From Nitrospirota bacterium (GTDB lineage: Bacteria > Nitrospirota > Thermodesulfovibrionia > Thermodesulfovibrionales > SM23-35): a DNA stretch of 64,000 bases. The stretch lies in contig JBFMCL010000007.1 of assembly GCA_040754395.1 (NCBI GenBank), positions 1 through 64,000 on the forward strand. The letters run 5' to 3'. Each line of letters opens with the position of its first letter. Positions within the stretch are counted from its first letter, which is position 1. A model generated the notes under the pieces. It was not told the origin of the DNA, ran no database searches, and was given only the letters and a program-made list of their open reading frames with translations. A program made the position numbers and the translations under genes. This document shows, one piece after another, positions 59,270 through 64,000 of the stretch.

Positions 59270-59278
59270 TGGTATAAT
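59270..59278 (+). promoter_or_regulatory. Extended -10 promoter of the tRNA-Ser gene
   Basis: TGGTATAAT, with TATAAT at 59273-59278, 58 bp before the tRNA. No good -35. Confidence 0.55.
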
Positions 59279-59336
59279 ATCACGCGGATGTATTCTGCAT
59301 GCTTTCCGCTGCTCGCTTTCTTTATTCAATAACGCC

Positions 59337-59426
59337 GGAGGGGTTGCCGAGTGGTTTAAGGCGACGGTCTTGAAAATCGTTGTAGGGGTGACTCTACCGT
59401 GAGTTCGAATCTCACCCCCTCCGCCA
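59337..59426 (+). tRNA. tRNA-Ser (anticodon TGA), CCA encoded
   Basis: 90 nt class II tRNA: acceptor GGAGGGG/CCCCTCC, D-arm with GAGTGGTTTAAGGC, anticodon loop CTTGAAA, long variable arm (GTAGGGGTGACTCTAC), T-loop GTTCGAATC, discriminator G and CCA. Confidence 0.96.
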
Positions 59427-59454
59427 TTCTACTTCTTGATCTATATACCCAACT

Positions 59455-59506
59455 CCAGCGATACATAACGCAAACGTTTGGTAAACCGGTCATTCCGTAT
59501 CGCTGG
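59455..59506. other. 10-bp inverted repeat just downstream of tRNA-Ser
   Basis: CCAGCGATAC (59455-59464) and GTATCGCTGG (59497-59506) enclose 32 bp that also contain ACCGGT. No T-run follows. It might be a processing or termination structure, or the scar of an integration next to a tRNA. Confidence 0.45.
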
Positions 59507-59564
59507 ATTTTGGATCTACATTTCCTCCGGGACACGACAACATTGGAAAGAACAACCTGCTACA

Positions 59565-60623
59565 TTATCCTTTATTTTTTGGCAGGGTGAAGCTGAAAGT
59601 GCATCCCTTTCCCGTCTGACTTTTTACCCATATCTTCCCACCGTGTGCTTCAACAATCGCCTTAGCGATGGAAAGTCCGAGACCCGAGCCTTCTGAGTCT
59701 CTGTGAACACGGAAAAAGGCATCAAAGATATAAGGAATGTGTTCTGCAGATATACCAATCCCCGTATCAATCATCTGTACCAGAACTTCCAGATTCCAGT
59801 CAGCAAGTTTAACTGTAATTGAGGAACCGCCCGGGGAGTATTTGATTGCATTATCAAATAAATTTGTGATAACCCTTTCTATCATTTTTCCGTCAACGCT
59901 AATCACGGGGATCAAATTCTCGGGATATTCAAAAGAGATTCGGATGTTTTTCTTATCTGCCTCATGTTTAATTATTTCTATCTGATGGTTTATGGCTTCT
60001 TCTATGTTAAATGCACTTTTCAGGGGTCTGTATTGCGTCGCCTCAAAACGGGAAAATTCAAGGAAATCGCTTATCAAGTCTTCAATTTTTGTGAGCTCAT
60101 CTTTCATCATGTGCAGATAATTTAACTGGGGTTCTGTAAGCGAACCCACTTTGCCTGCAATCAATCTTGATAAAAACCCGCTCACCGTAATAACAGGATT
60201 TTTCATATCATGAGCAAACATGGGAAGAATATTATTCCGTTCTCTTTCCAGCTTCTTGATTTCTGTAATATCTCTGAATATTTCAACGCCTCCGATAAAA
60301 TTCCTATCTTCATCAAAAATAGGTGCTATTGAGGCAAGGATAGTGATTACTTCACCGTTCTTTTGCTTTATATTTGTCTCTGCTGCAGCTGTCTGTTGCT
60401 TTTTATCAAGAGCAAACCGAAAGAGCGGACAGGCCTCCCTGTCGGTTGTGCCATGGAACATCTCGAGGTGAGATTCACCAAGCACCTCGCTTTTTGAGAA
60501 GCCAGTGATTAACTCGGCCTGAGCATTGAAGTCGATAATCATACCTGCCTCATCAACCAGCATAAACCCCACAGGAAGACTGTTTTTCACTGCCTCATAA
60601 ATTTGACATTCTTCAATTTTCAT
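59565..60623 (-). CDS. PAS-domain sensor histidine kinase
   Basis: 352 aa, no membrane segments, so cytoplasmic. PAS domain ~10-120 ([33 protein letters not shown]); HisKA with phospho-acceptor His138 in [12 protein letters not shown]-box [17 protein letters not shown]-boxes MIDTGIGIS and [18 protein letters not shown]. Cys65 in the PAS region ([10 protein letters not shown]) recalls a known cofactor-binding PAS subtype. No response regulator is adjacent; the diverging GGDEF-EAL gene is the closest partner. Confidence 0.93.
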   Translation of the reverse strand: MKIEECQIYEAVKNSLPVGFMLVDEAGMIIDFNAQAELITGFSKSEVLGESHLEMFHGTTDREACPLFRFALDKKQQTAAAETNIKQKNGEVITILASIAPIFDEDRNFIGGVEIFRDITEIKKLERERNNILPMFAHDMKNPVITVSGFLSRLIAGKVGSLTEPQLNYLHMMKDELTKIEDLISDFLEFSRFEATQYRPLKSAFNIEEAINHQIEIIKHEADKKNIRISFEYPENLIPVISVDGKMIERVITNLFDNAIKYSPGGSSITVKLADWNLEVLVQMIDTGIGISAEHIPYIFDAFFRVHRDSEGSGLGLSIAKAIVEAHGGKIWVKSQTGKGCTFSFTLPKNKG

Positions 60624-60691
60624 CGTCTTCCGATATTGCCATTCAAATCACATTATTGATTATTTTTCCACCAAAGAACCCCTTTGCCTCC

Positions 60692-60720
60692 ATTATAGCA
60701 AAAGCATTTTTTCATGTCAG
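60692..60720 (-). promoter_or_regulatory. Predicted promoter of the histidine-kinase gene
   Basis: Minus strand: CTGACA (60715-60720), 17-bp spacer, TATAAT (60692-60697) within an extended TGCTATAAT. Confidence 0.72.
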
Positions 60721-60893
60721 TAATTGTGATGATAAATGGAACTTTCGAGTGCAGGGGAAAGGGGGAGGCAGAGCAGGGGTATTTAAAGACCTTCACTCGT
60801 TCACTCATTTGCAAACAACATGAAGACAATTACCATGAAATATTGTATATTCATTAATAATAAGCATCGGCTTTAAAGGGAGACAGATGACTG

Positions 60894-62768
60894 ATGACTG
60901 ATACAAATAAGACAAAAAGGCAGCTTATTAATGAATTGGCGGAACTGCGTCACCGTTTTACCGAGTTCAAAGAATCAGCAGAAGAAGAACTGGATCGGAC
61001 ACATAACGACTTTGAATTAGAGATGAATGTTCGAACTGCCGAACTGAAAAAACGAACGGGGGAGTTACTGGAGGAAAAGGCATTTACTGAAAATGTATTG
61101 AATGCTCTCAAAGATATATTCTTTGTTTTTGATCTGGAGGGCAGATTTCTCAGATGGAACAAGGCAATGAATGATGTCTCAGGATATAGCGACGAGGAAA
61201 TATCCTCAATGAAACCGACCGCGTTTTTCCTCAAGGAGGACGTTCAGCAAATTGAGGAAGCTATCAACAGAATAACAAAGGAAGGCTATGCCAGCATTGA
61301 GGCTTCAGCCGTTACCAAAGACGGGAGGCAAATCCCCTATGCATTTATTGGCAGTATATTAAAGGATTTTAAAGGTAACCCATTGGGTATTTGCGGAATT
61401 GCCAGGGATATCACCGAACGCAAGATGTTCGAAGAAAAAATAAAATATTATATCTCTTATGATTTTCTCACTGAACTGCCTAACCGGGCTCTGTTTTTAG
61501 ACCATCTCAAAGCATCAATGGCCAAAGCAAGAAGAAAAAAGGATTATAAGTTTGCTGTTATCATCATTAACATCGACAATTTCAGGAAAATCATTAAAAG
61601 CTTGAACCATGTTGCCGGGGATCAACTGCTGATAGAAGTGGCAAACAGATTGAAAAAGCACGTACGTCCTTATGATGGAGTATCAAGGTTCGAATATGAT
61701 GCGGTTTCACGCATTGGAGGAGATGAATTTGCGGTTTTGTTGGCAGACATCAAGACGGTCAGGAATGTGATAAGTGTGACTGAACGCCTTCACAACCTGC
61801 TCAAAGTTCCCATAAACATAAACAGCCATATTGTAAATATCACGGCAAGTTTCGGGATCGTCATAAGTACGCCGGAGTATACAAATCCCGAAGATATTCT
61901 TCGGGATGCTGACACCGCCTTGTACAGGGCCAAAAAGCTTGGCAAGGGATGCTATGTGATATTTGATGAAATCATGCACACCCAGGCAGTCTCGTATTTG
62001 CAGTTGGAAAGCAGCATGCAGCAGGCAATTCAAAAAAATCAGTTTCTGCTAAATTATCAGCCTATAGTTTTGTGTGAGACTAACGAAATTGCAGGATTTG
62101 AAGCCCTCCTGCGATGGGATTCTCCGGAGAGGGGCCTGGTTGCCCCGAATGAGATCATTCCGATAGCCGAGGAAACAGGCTTAATCATCCCTATCGGCAG
62201 ATGGGTTCTTCATGAAGCATGCAGGCAGATGCGTGAATGGCACAGGCTTTTCCCTGCATATTCACACTTAACAATAAGCGTAAATATCTCCATCAAACAG
62301 TTTACAGTCGACCTCGTGAAGATGACAAAACAGATTCTGAGCACAACCGGTCTCAATCCAGACTGTCTGAAACTGGAAATTACTGAAAGCGTTATCATAA
62401 ACAATCCTGAAATTGCTGCTAAAGTGTTTTCAAAGTTAATGGCAATGAATATAAAGATCCAGATCGATGATTTTGGGACCGGTTTCTCCTCTTTAAGCTA
62501 TCTTCACAAATTCTTGTTCGATAATCTCAAGATTGACAAGTCTTTTGTACAGTCTATGTGTACCAACAAACCGACAATGGAAATCGTCAAAACTATTATT
62601 ACAATGGCTCATAACATGAAAATGAAGGTGATTGCAGAAGGGGTTGAAACAATTGGGCAACTCGAAGAATTGAGAAAATTGAAATGTGATTATTATCAGG
62701 GCTACTGGTTCTCAAAACCTTTGGGCTGGCAAGATGCTGAAGCATTGATAGCAACGAATATTCAGTAA
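60894..62768 (+). CDS. PAS-GGDEF-EAL cyclic-di-GMP signalling protein
   Basis: 624 aa. N-terminal coiled coil (~10-65), PAS (~70-180, with ARDITERK), GGDEF ~190-360 with intact IGGDEF (275-279), EAL ~380-620 with EALLRW (403), LEITES, DDFGTG, KIDKSF and AEGVET all present, so both activities are possible. An 8-residue near-duplication (YDGVSRFE/YDAVSRIG) lies directly before GGDEF and moves the RPYD inhibitory-site motif away from its normal place. Cytoplasmic. Divergent from the histidine kinase, with a 270-bp spacer. Confidence 0.93.
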   Translation: MTDTNKTKRQLINELAELRHRFTEFKESAEEELDRTHNDFELEMNVRTAELKKRTGELLEEKAFTENVLNALKDIFFVFDLEGRFLRWNKAMNDVSGYSDEEISSMKPTAFFLKEDVQQIEEAINRITKEGYASIEASAVTKDGRQIPYAFIGSILKDFKGNPLGICGIARDITERKMFEEKIKYYISYDFLTELPNRALFLDHLKASMAKARRKKDYKFAVIIINIDNFRKIIKSLNHVAGDQLLIEVANRLKKHVRPYDGVSRFEYDAVSRIGGDEFAVLLADIKTVRNVISVTERLHNLLKVPININSHIVNITASFGIVISTPEYTNPEDILRDADTALYRAKKLGKGCYVIFDEIMHTQAVSYLQLESSMQQAIQKNQFLLNYQPIVLCETNEIAGFEALLRWDSPERGLVAPNEIIPIAEETGLIIPIGRWVLHEACRQMREWHRLFPAYSHLTISVNISIKQFTVDLVKMTKQILSTTGLNPDCLKLEITESVIINNPEIAAKVFSKLMAMNIKIQIDDFGTGFSSLSYLHKFLFDNLKIDKSFVQSMCTNKPTMEIVKTIITMAHNMKMKVIAEGVETIGQLEELRKLKCDYYQGYWFSKPLGWQDAEALIATNIQ

Positions 62769-62981
62769 ACCGTCTATCGACCTGTCTCCCACCCTTTTCA
62801 AATATACGGGGAAAAAGGACAATAATTATGATTTTTCTCGTACGGAAGGTTTTTTTAATAGGCACAAGGGCAATACCAGTTTCTCCTGCGCTTTTGCATC
62901 TTGCGCATTGAAATGCCTCGTTATCTCTCCCCTATTCCGAATTTCCCCATTTCTTTTTCGTATCTCGCGCTCTTCTTTTGT

Positions 62982-63617
62982 TCAAGCAATGAAATCAATC
63001 ACAACCTCTTTGATATCCCAGAGGGGCTCAATCTTTTCCCTGATCTCCTCCCTGATCGAATTGGAAAACTGATGATCGGGAGGCAGGTCTATCGCTATAC
63101 GAACGCTGCCATCCTTCAACTGTACTTCCTTTACCAGGTTGGTCCGCTCCAAATCAAGCCCTGACAACGGATTCATCACCTTCCTGAGTCGCCTGTGTAT
63201 TTCGTCTTCCGTTGTCGGTTTTTTCTCCCTGACCAGTCCATGGCGCTCCTCGTAGTTCTGTATTGCTGAACGCAACCCCTCCACCGCGAGCACAGAACAG
63301 TGGGCTTTTATTTTTGGCAAGCCTCCAAGCGCTTCCGAAGCAGTCTTCCAGTTGATCTTCCTGGCTTCATCAAGCGTTTTTCCCTTTGCAAGTTCAGTGA
63401 TGATAGATCCGGTCGCAATATTTGATGCACAGCCGTAAGATTCAAATTTGATGTCACTGATAGTTTTGCTCTCAGGATCAACTTTTATATAGACGGACAC
63501 CATGTCTCCGCAGGAAGGACTCCCTTCAGTCGCTTTCCCATCGGCATCCTCGATTTGTCCTACGTTTCGCGGGTGGCGAAAATGTTCCAGCACTATTTCA
63601 CTGTAAGGAAATTTCAT
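62982..63617 (-). CDS. IscU-type scaffold fused to a MIP18/DUF59-like domain
   Basis: 211 aa. Residues 1-130: IscU fold with three ligands (PSCGDM at ~36, YGCASNIATGS at ~62, AHCSVLA at ~106). Residues ~140-211: EDEIHRRLRKVMNPLSGLDL, ERTNLVKEVQLKDGSVRIAI and REEIREKIEPLWDIKEVVID resemble MIP18/DUF59, not the CxxC NifU C-terminal domain. The usual DUF59 cysteine is not seen. It is 4 bp from nifS; predicted Fe-S scaffold whose second domain may dock partners. Confidence 0.85.
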   Translation of the reverse strand: MKFPYSEIVLEHFRHPRNVGQIEDADGKATEGSPSCGDMVSVYIKVDPESKTISDIKFESYGCASNIATGSIITELAKGKTLDEARKINWKTASEALGGLPKIKAHCSVLAVEGLRSAIQNYEERHGLVREKKPTTEDEIHRRLRKVMNPLSGLDLERTNLVKEVQLKDGSVRIAIDLPPDHQFSNSIREEIREKIEPLWDIKEVVIDFIA

Positions 63618-64000
63618 TTCATATCCTCCGTTTTTTCTTTTCCAAGCGGGCTGATCATTCTTAGTTCCTTCACGATCTCTGCCAGTGTCCCGACTATTTC
63701 GTCAATTTCGCTCATTGTATTGTAGCGACCAAAGGTGAAGCGTATAGAGCCATGTGCCCTTTCGTGGTCTCCGCCAATACCCATGATGACATGACTGCTT
63801 TCCAGAGAACGGCTGAAGCACGCAGAGCCAGTGCTTACAGCATAACCGTGCATGTCCAGATGCAGGGTAATAGACTCGCCTTCGACAAAGTGAAAGGTGA
63901 TATTGGCATTCTGCGGCAGCCGTTTCCAGCGATGCCCGTTCAGTGTGGTATCCGGTATTTCTGCGAGTACGCGGTCAATAAGCCGGTCCCGCATAGCCTG
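63614..64000 (-). CDS. Cysteine desulfurase NifS/IscS, C-terminal part only
   Basis: The frame is open to the window end (64000), so the N-terminus with the PLP lysine lies outside. The visible ~129 residues include FHFVEGESITLHLDMHGYAV and STGSACFSRSLESSHVIMGI with the catalytic Cys, then GSIRFTFGRYNTMSEIDEIV. Supplies sulfur to the scaffold protein next to it, with a 4-bp overlap. Confidence 0.93.
   Translation of the reverse strand, partial: QAMRDRLIDRVLAEIPDTTLNGHRWKRLPQNANITFHFVEGESITLHLDMHGYAVSTGSACFSRSLESSHVIMGIGGDHERAHGSIRFTFGRYNTMSEIDEIVGTLAEIVKELRMISPLGKEKTEDMK

Noticed and set aside
59337-59506. Integration site of a mobile island at tRNA-Ser
   Set aside because: No direct repeat of the tRNA 3' end, no integrase; ordinary genes follow. 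Only an inverted repeat is seen.

Overview
The window is chromosomal DNA of a diderm (Gram-negative) bacterium. It encodes Tol-Pal, a Wza-type outer-membrane exporter, lipoproteins with clear lipoboxes, MoaA, a UGA-containing selenoprotein gene and an IscU-type/NifS pair. The gene mix and the intergenic word-like repeats recall Nitrospirota or deltaproteobacterial-type genomes, but that placement is an impression, since the window holds no rRNA or other phylogenetic marker.

Layout. (1) 1-40.8 kb, all on the minus strand, is one large exopolysaccharide/O-antigen locus. Read in the direction of transcription, it starts near 40.8 kb with a FecR-like protein, Wza-type exporter, Wzc-type tyrosine autokinase, TPR protein, Wzy/ligase and a specialised NusG paralogue. 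Nucleotide-sugar genes follow: rfbA, rfbC, rfbD, rfbB, manB, manC, gmd, fcl, a UDP-sugar dehydrogenase and a UDP-glucuronate epimerase. After the island described next come an AT-rich block (Wzx flippase, methyltransferase, GT2, GT4, a second Wzy/ligase, a kinase-like protein, a phosphotransferase) and further glycosyltransferases.

(2) 11.9-22.1 kb interrupts that locus with a toxin-antitoxin island. Twelve small modules (DUF433/DUF5615, RelE types, HepT/MntA twice, YafQ-like, DUF2283, HicBA, PIN, HigBA) all lie on the minus strand. Nearly every spacer is filled with tandem 9-bp words of the GTTYATTGR type and other recurring word families, plus copies of a GGGGTCAGCCC... element. Several modules are broken, one toxin appears to be interrupted by a repeat-flanked four-helix-bundle (S23-like) gene, and gene fragments lie next to the repeats.

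(3) 40.9-46.9 kb holds an unannotated 67-residue UXX-star-like selenoprotein, a small peptidoglycan-recycling group (short NagA-like protein, DUF1460 amidase, AmpG permease), an Smr protein, a YbgC-like thioesterase and RNA 3'-phosphate cyclase. (4) 47-53.4 kb holds a class II aldolase, a VapBC pair, a PiT/DUF47/CBS phosphate operon, a cyclophilin and a ChaN-like protein. (5) 53.4-59.4 kb holds tRNA-Pro, the complete tolQ-tolR-tolA-tolB-pal-cpoB operon ending in moaA, and tRNA-Ser. (6) 59.5-64 kb holds a PAS histidine kinase, a PAS-GGDEF-EAL protein, an IscU-type scaffold fused to a MIP18/DUF59-like domain, and the end of a NifS cysteine desulfurase that runs off the window.

The most unusual content is the word-repeat toxin-antitoxin island, with its visible damage to toxins and word insertions in neighbouring coding genes, and the selenoprotein gene at 40991-41194.
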